NCBI GenBank assembly: GCA_003252455.1 | Contig: QKED01000044.1 | Coordinates: 39,213 to 103,212, forward strand | Direction: 5' to 3' | Source: Gammaproteobacteria bacterium | Lineage (GTDB): Bacteria > Pseudomonadota > Gammaproteobacteria > Thiohalomonadales > Thiohalomonadaceae | Length of the DNA: 64,000 bases | Shown here: piece by piece, positions 47,224-57,025 of the stretch | How positions within the stretch are numbered: the first letter of the stretch is position 1 | How the letters are laid out: every line of letters starts with the position of its first letter | The notes under the pieces: generated by a model | Databases searched by the model: none | What the model was told of the DNA's origin: nothing | Seen by the model: only the letters and a program-made list of their open reading frames with translations | Program-made: the position numbers and the translations under genes

Positions 47224-47453
47224 AGCCCTCGGGTATCCCACCCCACCGCCCCCATTGCACCCACCCTCTTTAGGTGCTAACTTTTGGCTTATTTACTGTT
47301 AAGTCATAAAGATGCGTGCAACTCCTAAAGTGACTTTTTAACTCTGAATGGTAAATGATGGTTACGGTCCACTTGCATTGCTAGCGCATGTGGGCCCATC
47401 TTGCCATTGGGCAGTGGGACTGCTCACGGTGTGTCTGTCGAGGAGAGGGTGAC

Positions 47454-50381
47454 ATGGTCAAAAAGAGCGATGGTAAGGGCAGCAATAGGGGGCCGAGGCT
47501 GGTTCTACCCAAGAGCGAGCTGGAGATACGCCTCGGTGCCTCGGTCGATAGCATGCTGCGCAACCTGGACGACCACATCGCACAGGAGGCGTTCAGGACA
47601 CTCGATCAGTCACTCAATGAAGAACTCGGCCCCGACCTCAACGCCGAGGAGTCGGCGTCGGAACCGGTACGCAGTAGCCGGGAGATTGACGCCGACCTGC
47701 TCGATAGCGTGCTCACCACCGGCCCATCCGACGAGATGCCGATCGATAAACTCGCCCGTTACCTGAAAGCCAAACTCCCCATGCAACGTGAAAACGACGA
47801 TCTGAGCCGCGAATTTCTCCCTCTCGATGAGGTGCAGAACGAGGCGAACATCGGCCTCGATGACGAGGATGAGACGCAACTCACCATCGAGTTGACCAAT
47901 GAGATGGAGTACGCGAAGGCGCAGGATGAGGAAGACGATACCGCGGCGACGTTCGACCTCGATACCCTCACCGCAATGCTCTCCGAACCCGAGGACCCCG
48001 CCCCCCCCCAGAACGTGGCGTGGGATGACAGCCCAGCCGACGCCCACGGGGTGGGCATCGACCCGTTCGGCGTTGCCGCCGGCAACGACGCGCCCCTTGC
48101 CGAGGAGGAGGAGATCATCATCTCAGCCTCGCCATATGTAGACGATGCGGTAGGCTCGGGTGATGAGCCAATCGAAGCGTCGGGACACTACGCGGCAGCT
48201 TCTACGGAGTCCGACGATGTGATACGCCTCTTCAGCGAGGAGGAGATGGCATCGGGTCTCGACATTACGACCGCTGAAGAGACACTTAACCGCGACGAGT
48301 ACGGTACCCTCGATGGCAGCGCATCCGAGGTCGAGCCCGACCCCATCACCCGACTTGAGGGGCTGATGGAGCAAACCCATCGCACCGAGGTGGGCGACAC
48401 AGACCCACTCAATGCCCTCAACCAACTCCTCATGGCCAACCCCGGGGCGAGTGACGAGGAGATCACCGCGATGTTCGAGGCGCAGGACAGCGGCGCGTCG
48501 CCCCCCATCGAGGCCATTGAGACCATTGAGCTGAGCGCACCGGAGCAGTCGGTGGAGGGGGTGGATGCAACGATGCCGCCATCCACCTTCGCCGAGGATT
48601 CAGACGCGGTGGCAGAGACTGCAGAGACCGCTGCCTTTGACGAGGAGATCCCGGACCCGCTGCAGGCGCTCCTGGCCGAGGCAGAACAGACCGAGGAGAT
48701 CCAGACACTCGAAATGGAACAGGATGAGGAGATCCCGGACCCGCTGGTGGCCCTGCTGGAGGAGGCCCAAGCCGCAGAGATCGCTCAAGGGTCTGATCTC
48801 CCGATTGAGGTCGCGAACGACGATACCTCCGACGTGATGCTCGTCGACGCTGAGGCCGATCAGTCTAGTAACGGGGGGGTCGATGAAGAGGCGTTTGCAC
48901 GCCTGCTTGATGATGTCACCCCGGCGCAAGAGCCAACTCCGGCCACAGACGACATCCCTGACCCGCTCGACGAACTGTTGAGTGCGGTCGAGGGCGGCCT
49001 CGACACGCATGCCGATGCCCAGGCCCCCCTCGAAGAGGCACAGACCCACGCCGCCTCGGACGCTGAGGTGGCCGTGGTCGGCGCAAGCCCCGTGGTATCC
49101 GCCACCGCCGACAACGACGATAACCACGCACCTATCGCCGAGGACGTTCCCGAGGCTGACGAGGGTGAGGCTCAGGCTGAGGGCGCCGCGCATGAGGCCT
49201 CAGCACCGGTGCTCACCCCAGCGGCGGAGGTCGTCGAGCCCGTCATGCACGAGACTCAGCAGGCGCTCGCGGGTGACGATGAGGTGGAGTCCCGTGCCGC
49301 AGAGGTCGATGAGGCGGGCGGTGGCGCCACTCTTCATGCCATACCTGCAGCGGCTGCGGCAGCCATGACATCAGACCAGACACCACCGATGGCAGGGGTG
49401 CAGCAGAGTTCATCCACTGCCTCCCCAGCGGGGAGTGGCCCGATGCGCGCGGCAGTGGCCACGGCGGTGATCGCCATCCTCTCGGCGGCAACTGCCGGCT
49501 GGTACGCCTGGCAGCAGGGTGACACCATCGCCACGCTCCAGGCCAATGTGGAGACGCTGACAGCCGAGCGTACGACGCGTCAGGAGAGGGGCGATAACCT
49601 AGAGATGATCCAGTTCGATGTTACGCGTCAGCTCGATGTCTTCCGCGCCCAGATCGAAGAGATGGAAGCAAAATTCAAGGGGGTGATTGGTCTAGAGCGT
49701 GAATCACTGCGCGATCAGATCAACCTCGTCGGGCGACGTATCGACCTGCTGCAGGAGCAGCTCCAGCGCGTGAACCGTGGTGGTGGTCAGGTCACAACCC
49801 TGGTCGATCCACAGGTGACCATCAACCGTGAAGAGATCGCACAACTCAAGCAACGCCTGCTAGAGCTGGCCGCCGCGTCCCCGGCGCCGGTGACCAGCGC
49901 CTCGACCCCCGGGGTGGACGACCTCTCCCAGGTACAGAGCGCGCCCTTGGTGATCGATGCCCCTCACACCCCGCCCAGCGAGACACCCCCGGTCGCTGAG
50001 TCGGACTCAACCGAGCCAGCACCCGCGCAAGAGACCCCAGAGAGGGTGGTGACCCCGCCCAGCGCACCAGCGGCACAACCCACCGCAGGAGTAGCGCCCA
50101 GCGCCACGAATGAGCCGGCCCCTGCTGCCCCCCCCTCGCAAGGGGGGACCTGGTACGTCAACTTCGCCTCGGTACCGACCCAGAGCAGTGCCGATAGCGA
50201 GCAGCAGCGCCTCAAGGGCGTTGGAATCGATGCCGAACAGGTCGAGGTGCTGAAGGGGGGGCGGGTCTGGTACCGCCTACAGGTGCGTGGCTTCGAGAGC
50301 CACCAGGCGGCCAACGACTATGCCCAAACCTACGGGCCTAAGGCTGGCATCAAGACCCCGTGGGTGGCCAACGCCAAGTAA
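47454..50381 (+). CDS. Large acidic single-pass membrane protein with C-terminal SPOR domain
   Basis: A 975-residue protein. Residues 1-660 are strongly acidic, low in hydrophobic clusters and probably disordered. A single membrane segment is at about 664-683 (AAVATAVIAILSAATAGWYA). A coiled coil (about 690-800) and a Pro-rich linker follow. A C-terminal SPOR-type domain (about 895-970) binds denuded peptidoglycan glycans, which suggests a septal or polar location. The acidic cytoplasmic part repeats the motif IPDPL-x-x-L-L at about residues 399, 427 and 500. ATG 47454 has AGGAGAGGG upstream. I know no named protein of this layout, though it resembles large SPOR or FimV-like proteins in architecture. 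Confidence 0.8.
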   Translation: MVKKSDGKGSNRGPRLVLPKSELEIRLGASVDSMLRNLDDHIAQEAFRTLDQSLNEELGPDLNAEESASEPVRSSREIDADLLDSVLTTGPSDEMPIDKLARYLKAKLPMQRENDDLSREFLPLDEVQNEANIGLDDEDETQLTIELTNEMEYAKAQDEEDDTAATFDLDTLTAMLSEPEDPAPPQNVAWDDSPADAHGVGIDPFGVAAGNDAPLAEEEEIIISASPYVDDAVGSGDEPIEASGHYAAASTESDDVIRLFSEEEMASGLDITTAEETLNRDEYGTLDGSASEVEPDPITRLEGLMEQTHRTEVGDTDPLNALNQLLMANPGASDEEITAMFEAQDSGASPPIEAIETIELSAPEQSVEGVDATMPPSTFAEDSDAVAETAETAAFDEEIPDPLQALLAEAEQTEEIQTLEMEQDEEIPDPLVALLEEAQAAEIAQGSDLPIEVANDDTSDVMLVDAEADQSSNGGVDEEAFARLLDDVTPAQEPTPATDDIPDPLDELLSAVEGGLDTHADAQAPLEEAQTHAASDAEVAVVGASPVVSATADNDDNHAPIAEDVPEADEGEAQAEGAAHEASAPVLTPAAEVVEPVMHETQQALAGDDEVESRAAEVDEAGGGATLHAIPAAAAAAMTSDQTPPMAGVQQSSSTASPAGSGPMRAAVATAVIAILSAATAGWYAWQQGDTIATLQANVETLTAERTTRQERGDNLEMIQFDVTRQLDVFRAQIEEMEAKFKGVIGLERESLRDQINLVGRRIDLLQEQLQRVNRGGGQVTTLVDPQVTINREEIAQLKQRLLELAAASPAPVTSASTPGVDDLSQVQSAPLVIDAPHTPPSETPPVAESDSTEPAPAQETPERVVTPPSAPAAQPTAGVAPSATNEPAPAAPPSQGGTWYVNFASVPTQSSADSEQQRLKGVGIDAEQVEVLKGGRVWYRLQVRGFESHQAANDYAQTYGPKAGIKTPWVANAK
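48642..48746 (+). repeat. 21-bp direct repeat inside the SPOR gene
   Basis: gaggagatcccggacccgct plus one G occurs exactly at 48642-48662 and 48726-48746, 84 bp (28 codons) apart. It encodes the repeated EEIPDPL motif. A degenerate third version encodes DDIPDPL near 48950. The exactness at DNA level suggests recent duplication or gene conversion. Confidence 0.85.
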
Positions 50382-50413
50382 CGCGCCCGCCACCGAGCCA
50401 TCGAGCTACAGGA

Positions 50414-50441
50414 GGGCCTGGGGGAACCCAGGCCCTTTTTT
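50414..50441 (+). terminator. Terminator of the SPOR gene
   Basis: A perfect 9-bp stem gggcctggg/cccaggccc with loop GGAA is followed directly by TTTTTT. It acts in the plus direction, between the convergent SPOR and yejF genes. Confidence 0.92.
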
Positions 50442-50450
50442 CATATCCCC

Positions 50451-52044
<1,594 letters not shown>

Positions 52045-52073
<29 letters not shown>

Positions 52074-53085
52074 GCAGTGCCTCCCCAATAAAAATCAGTA
52101 GGAGCAGAGTGCCGACCAGTACGCCAAAGGTGGTCATGGAGAGCCACCAGGCATCGATGTTCTCCTTCCCTTGTGCAAGCAGTTCACCGAGGCTTGGGGT
52201 CGAGGGGGGGACTCCCAGGCCGAGGAAGTCGAGGCTGGTAAGGGCGAGGATCGAACCACTGATGCGAAACGGTAGGAAGGTGATGACCGGGGTCATGGCG
52301 TTGGGCAGCAGGTGGCGGAACATGATGGCACGGTCGCTCAACCCCAGTGCCTGCGCGGCACGCACATAGTCGAGGCTGCGCCCCTTGAGGAACTCGGCAC
52401 GCACATAGTCGGCGAGCCCCATCCAACCGAAGAGGCTGAGCAGTACGAGCAGTAAGAGGATGCTCGGGTTGAACATAGAGGCGAAGATGATCAGTAGATA
52501 AAGCTCGGGCATGGAGCCCCAGAGTTCGATGAGGCGCTGCGCATAGAGGTCCAGCCGTCCCCCGAAATAGCCCTGGAGTGCACCGGCGACGATACCCATA
52601 CAGGTGCCGATGGCGGTCAGGGCGAGGGCGAAGAGCACCGAGAGACGAAAGCCATAGATGAGCCGCGCCAGTACATCTCGACCACGATCGTCGGTACCGA
52701 GAAGGTTTTGCGCCGAGGGCGGTGCCGGGTTGGGGGCGTCGGAAAAGTAGTTGATGCTGTCGTAGCTGTAGCGATTCAGGGGGTAGAGGGCCCAGTTCCC
52801 GGCACTGCTCAAGCGCTCTTGGATATAGGGATCGAGATAGTTGGCCTCGGTGGTGAAGTCACCGCCGAAGGTGGTCTCAGGGTAGCTGTATAGGAGTGGG
52901 GTGTAGTAAGCCCCCTCGTAGTACACAAGCAGCGGCTTATCGTTGGAGTAGAGTTCGGCGAACAGGCTGAGGCCGAAGAGGAAGGAGAAGACCCAAAGGC
53001 TATAGTATCCCCGTTTGTTGCCACGAAAGCGGTGCCAGGCGCGGGCCCAGGCACCCCGGGGGCGATGTGTGACCGTTACGCTCAC
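52045..53085 (-). CDS. yejE: Peptide ABC transporter permease (YejE)
   Basis: A 346-residue permease with a cytoplasmic N-terminus, a first membrane helix (about 28-45), and a long periplasmic loop before the binding-protein-dependent transport domain. The EAA-loop is YVRAAQALGLSDRAIMFRHLLPNA. The periplasmic stretch SAGNWALYPLNRYSYDSIN is typical of YejE. GTG 53085 is preferred because AAGGGG is at good spacing; GTG 53091, two codons earlier, is possible. It follows yejB by nine bases. Confidence 0.92.
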
Positions 53086-53094
53086 GGACACCCC

Positions 53095-54147
53095 TTACCG
53101 CTCCAGTGAGTCGAATTGGATGCGTGGGTCGACCAGCACATACGCGATGTCGGTGAGCAGCTTGGTGAGCAACCCGAGCAGGGTGAAAAGATAGAGGGTG
53201 CCGAGCACCACGGGGTAGTCACGCTTGATCACCGACTCGTAGGAGAGCAGCCCCAACCCATCGAGGGAGAAGATGGTCTCGATGAGCAGGCTACCGGCAA
53301 AGAATGCCCCGAGGAAGGCGGCAGGAAAGTTTGTCACCAGGGGGATGATGGCGTTACGAAAGACGTGCTTGTAAAGCACACGGGCCTCGCTGAGCCCCTT
53401 GGCGCGTGCCGTGAGTACGTATTGTTTGCGGATCTCCTCAAGAAAGCTGTTCTTGGTGAGCATGGTCATCACCGCGAAACTACCGACCACCGAGGCGACC
53501 ACCGGCAGGGTCATGTGCCAGAGATAGTCGGTGAGCTTACCGAAGAGTGAGAGTTCGGCCCAATCATCGGAGGTGAGGCCGCGCAGGGGGAAGAGGTCCC
53601 AGAAGCTGCCACCACCGAAGAGCACCAGAAGGGTGATGCCAAGGACAAAACCGGGGATGGCGTAGCCGACCAGGATCAGGGTGCTGGTGACGATGTCGAA
53701 AGTCGAGCCATCACGCACCGCCTTGGCGATACCGAGTGGGATGCAGGTGAGGTAGGTGATAAAGAAGGTCCACATCCCCAGGGAGATGGAGACCGGTAGC
53801 TTGTCCACCACCAGTTCGATGACACTGCTATGGTGGAAATAGCTGTCGCCGAGGTCGAAGGTAAGGTAGTTACCCATCATCTCGACGAAGCGCTGCCAAG
53901 CGGGTTTATCGAAGCCATAGAGTGCGCGGAGCTCGGCGAGTCGCCCCGCGTCCAAGCCCTTGGCCCCCCGATAGAGCCCCTCCACACCACTGCTCGCCTC
54001 CCCTCCCCCGTGTTGGCCCTGCATCTGGCTCATCAGTTGCTCGACAGGCCCACCCGGAACGAACTGAGTGATGACGAAGGTGATGAGCATGACGCCGAAC
54101 AGGGTCGGTACCATGAGCAACAGACGTTTGAGGATGTAGGCAGCCAT
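53095..54147 (-). CDS. yejB: Peptide ABC transporter permease (YejB)
   Basis: A 350-residue inner-membrane permease of the DppB/OppB type. The N-terminus AAYILKRLLLMVPTLFGVM is typical, followed by the FVPGGPVEQ motif. The EAA-loop is YVLTARAKGLSEARVLYKHVFRNA. A central charged loop of about 25 residues after FVPGG is the expected YejB-specific insertion. It lies 14 bp after the yejA gene. Confidence 0.93.
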   Translation of the reverse strand: MAAYILKRLLLMVPTLFGVMLITFVITQFVPGGPVEQLMSQMQGQHGGGEASSGVEGLYRGAKGLDAGRLAELRALYGFDKPAWQRFVEMMGNYLTFDLGDSYFHHSSVIELVVDKLPVSISLGMWTFFITYLTCIPLGIAKAVRDGSTFDIVTSTLILVGYAIPGFVLGITLLVLFGGGSFWDLFPLRGLTSDDWAELSLFGKLTDYLWHMTLPVVASVVGSFAVMTMLTKNSFLEEIRKQYVLTARAKGLSEARVLYKHVFRNAIIPLVTNFPAAFLGAFFAGSLLIETIFSLDGLGLLSYESVIKRDYPVVLGTLYLFTLLGLLTKLLTDIAYVLVDPRIQFDSLER

Positions 54148-54161
54148 AGGCTCTTAGACGC

Positions 54162-55967
54162 CTAGGGTCGGGCGGGTTCCCGCCACCACTGCGACAGCGC
54201 CCAATCGGTCGCCCCATAGTAGAGCGGCGGCGTCCCGACGTGCTGTAACCCCTTCCAGAAGGCGACCCGGTGATAGGGGATGTACCAGTTTGGCACCACA
54301 TACTCGCCGTAGAGCAGAACGCGGTCGAGGGCGTGGACGGCCGTCTCCAGAGTGTGGCGATCCGCGGCGTAGATCACCTTGTCGACCAGGGCATCGACCA
54401 CCGGGTCCTGCAACCCCATGAGGTTACGCGAGCCCTTCTCGTTGGCCACCTGAGAGTGGAACATGTTACGCAGCTCGTTCCCTGGGGAGAGGGATTGCGG
54501 GTAGGTCGATACGACTACGTCGAAGTCGAAGGCGTCTGTACGCTCCTTATAGAGTGCCGGGTCGATGGTACGGTAGTCGATATCGATACCGAGCACGGCG
54601 AGATTGCGCGCATACGGGGCAACGATACGTTCGAAGGCCTTCTGCACCAGTATGATTTCGAAGGTAAAGGGGTTGCCCTTGGCATCGACCAGCTTTCCGT
54701 CTTTGATCTGGTAACCCGCTTCGGTAAGGAGCTGACGCGCCTCGCGCAGATTCTCGCGCAAGCTGTGCGGCGGCAGGGTCGTGGAAGGGGTCCAGGGCTG
54801 GGTGAAAAGTTCGCGCGGGAGCTGCGCACGGTAGGGCTCCAGCAGGGCCAGTTCATCCCCCTCGGGGATACCGCTGGCGGCCAACGGGCTGTTGCTGAAG
54901 TAGCTATCACAGCGGGTGTACTGGTCGTAGAAGAGCTTGGCATTGGCCCACTCGAAATCGAGTGCCAAACTCAAGGCTCGACGGACACGGATATCCTGGA
55001 ACTTTGCCCGACGCAGATTGAAGACAAAGCCCTGCATCCCGGCATTGTTGGCATGCGGAAAGGTGGTCTTGACGATCTCCCCCGTATCGAATCGACCGCC
55101 TTCGTAGTCCCTCGCCCACTGCTTAGAGTTGTAGACTGAGATGAAGTCGAACTCCCCGGCCTTGAACGCCTCCAGCGCGACGGTCGAGTCGCGATAGACC
55201 TTGAAGGTGACGCGGTCGAAGTTGTACATGCCACGGCGCACCGGCAGCGACGCCCCCCAGTAGTCGGGATTTCGCTTATAGGTGATGGTCTTACCCAGAT
55301 CGAAGCGCTCGATCAGATAGGGGCCACTGCCGATTGGGGGCTCCTTACCCATCTCGGCGAGGCTGCTCTCACCCAGCCAGTGACGCGGAAAGACCTGCAT
55401 GTCGGCAATGATCATGTGCAGCTCGGGGTTCTTCTTGGCGAACTCGAAGCGCACGTGCGCAGGGTCGACCACCACGGCAGCGGTGATGTCGGCCCAGTAA
55501 AAACGGTAATAAGGGTGGGCGTCATCGCCCTTGAGGGTATCGAAGGAGAACTTCACGTCCTCTGCCATGATGGTCGTACCATCGGAGAAGCGCGCCGCCG
55601 GATTGATGTGGAAGGTGACGGAGAGGCCATCGTCGGCCAGGACTGCATCGTCGGCAATGAGGCCATAGAGGCTGAAGGGCTCATCCATGCTCTTGACCAT
55701 CAGTGTCTCGAACATCAGCTCGGTGATGCCATCGGCGGTGATACCCTTGAGGATGAAGGGGTTGAAGCTGTCGAAACTCCCCACCGATGAGAGGGTCAGC
55801 TCTCCCCCTTTGGGGGCGTCCGCATTGACGTAGTCGAAATGGCTGAAGTCAGCGGGGTATTTAGGTGTCGAGCCGAGGGCCATCGCCGGGGCCGCCTGGA
55901 GCGCGGCGGGGCCCCACAGCAGAAGCGAGACGCACAGGGCCCTGCACAGGGAACGCTGAAGGGTCAT
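54162..55967 (-). CDS. yejA: Periplasmic oligopeptide-binding protein (YejA)
   Basis: A 601-residue SBP_bac_5-type binding protein with a signal peptide ending LQA (about residue 25). It starts the mature part APAMALGSTPKYPADFSHFD, the YejA signature, followed by NADAPKGGELTLSS. The region SALDFEWANAKLFYDQY-type (about 334-352) is also YejA-like. ATG 55967 (MTLQRSL) with AAGGA eight bases upstream is preferred to an extension at 56006. It heads the yejABEF operon and is divergent from fabI, with which it shares a 162-bp intergenic region. Confidence 0.93.
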   Translation of the reverse strand: MTLQRSLCRALCVSLLLWGPAALQAAPAMALGSTPKYPADFSHFDYVNADAPKGGELTLSSVGSFDSFNPFILKGITADGITELMFETLMVKSMDEPFSLYGLIADDAVLADDGLSVTFHINPAARFSDGTTIMAEDVKFSFDTLKGDDAHPYYRFYWADITAAVVVDPAHVRFEFAKKNPELHMIIADMQVFPRHWLGESSLAEMGKEPPIGSGPYLIERFDLGKTITYKRNPDYWGASLPVRRGMYNFDRVTFKVYRDSTVALEAFKAGEFDFISVYNSKQWARDYEGGRFDTGEIVKTTFPHANNAGMQGFVFNLRRAKFQDIRVRRALSLALDFEWANAKLFYDQYTRCDSYFSNSPLAASGIPEGDELALLEPYRAQLPRELFTQPWTPSTTLPPHSLRENLREARQLLTEAGYQIKDGKLVDAKGNPFTFEIILVQKAFERIVAPYARNLAVLGIDIDYRTIDPALYKERTDAFDFDVVVSTYPQSLSPGNELRNMFHSQVANEKGSRNLMGLQDPVVDALVDKVIYAADRHTLETAVHALDRVLLYGEYVVPNWYIPYHRVAFWKGLQHVGTPPLYYGATDWALSQWWREPARP

Positions 55968-56071
55968 GTTCCGATCCTTGTCACTAGATGGGGGGTGTCG
56001 GGGCAACTAGTCTAATCACCCTGTCAGTTGTATGATTGCGGTTTGCTGGGCACTGCCCGCAAAGACCACGA

Positions 56072-56102
56072 AGACCCCCTATTTAACCTCATCCGGGGGT
56101 CT
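56072..56102 (+). promoter_or_regulatory. 8-bp inverted repeat in the fabI leader
   Basis: agaccccc (56072-56079) and gggggtct (56095-56102) are separated by 15 nt, with the far arm 27 bp before the fabI ATG. A ribosome binding site gggag follows. It could be an operator for a fatty-acid regulator or an mRNA hairpin. Confidence 0.35.
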
Positions 56103-56129
56103 GCAATAAAGAGACAACGGGAGAGCAAG

Positions 56130-56921
56130 ATGGGTTTCATGCAAGGTAAACGTGCCCTCATCGTCGGCGTGGCCAGCAATCGCTCCATCGCCTGGGGCGT
56201 GGCCGAGGCCATGCACAAACAGGGTGCCGAACTCGCCTTCACCTACCAGAACGACAAGCTCAAGGAACGCGTTGCCAAACTCGCCGCTGAACTGGGCTCG
56301 GATATCGTACTGCCCTGCGATGTGGCCAGTGACGATGAGCTGACCAACCTCTTCACCGAACTGGCTAAGCAGTGGGACAAGGTCGATGTGGTGGTCCACT
56401 CGGTCGCCTTCGCCCCACGTGGCGAGCTAGAAGGTGACTTCCTCGACTGCGCCACCCGCGAGGGCTTCCGTATCGCCCACGACATCAGCGCCTATAGTTT
56501 CGTCGGCCTGACCAAGGCAGCGCTGCCGATGCTGCACGAGGGCAGTTCACTTATCACCATGAGCTATTTGGGTGCCGTGCGTTCCGTGCCCCACTACAAC
56601 GCCATGGGTCTGGCCAAGGCTAGCCTCGAAGCAGCGGTCCGCTACCTCGCCGTCGACCTGGGTCCCAAGCAGATCCGCGTCAATGCCATCTCTGCCGGAC
56701 CGATCAAGACCCTGGCCGCCAAAGGCATCAGTGACTTCAACAAGCTGCTCGACTACGGTGAAAAGAACTCCCCTCTGCGCCGTAACGTGACCATCGAAGA
56801 GGTGGGCAACGCCGCCGCCTTCCTCTGCTCCGACCTCGCCTCGGGTGTTACCGGTGAGATCATGTACGTAGACTCTGGTTACAACGTCACTGCGATGGCG
56901 GTCCCGGAGAACGTGGCCTAA
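56130..56921 (+). CDS. fabI: Enoyl-[acyl-carrier-protein] reductase (NADH)
   Basis: A 263-residue SDR enzyme that performs the last reduction in each fatty-acid elongation cycle. It has [18 protein letters not shown] (about 6-23), the FabI-type NAD loop in place of the normal GxxxGxG. The catalytic Tyr and Lys lie in [32 protein letters not shown] is the next conserved stretch. Length is the family norm (about 262). It is the usual neighbour of yejABEF in this class. A strong terminator follows. Confidence 0.97.
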   Translation: MGFMQGKRALIVGVASNRSIAWGVAEAMHKQGAELAFTYQNDKLKERVAKLAAELGSDIVLPCDVASDDELTNLFTELAKQWDKVDVVVHSVAFAPRGELEGDFLDCATREGFRIAHDISAYSFVGLTKAALPMLHEGSSLITMSYLGAVRSVPHYNAMGLAKASLEAAVRYLAVDLGPKQIRVNAISAGPIKTLAAKGISDFNKLLDYGEKNSPLRRNVTIEEVGNAAAFLCSDLASGVTGEIMYVDSGYNVTAMAVPENVA

Positions 56922-56937
56922 TCGCCCCTCCAGCCCC

Positions 56938-56978
56938 ACACGCAAAAACGCCAGCCTAGCGCTGGCGTTTTTGCGTGT
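56938..56978. terminator. Bidirectional terminator between fabI and the FimX-like gene
   Basis: A perfect 18-bp stem (56938-56955 with 56961-56978) and 5-nt loop carries AAAAA and TTTTT within the arms. It can therefore end transcription of both convergent genes. Confidence 0.9.
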
Positions 56979-57025
56979 AACGACACCCCCATCTCTGTGG
57001 ATGGGCGATGCCCCCAGAGCCTGCA

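Noticed and set aside
48642..48746. Short direct repeat as a CRISPR or mobile element remnant
   Set aside because: It is in frame inside a coding region and encodes a repeated peptide motif; there is no regular array or inverted terminal repeat.
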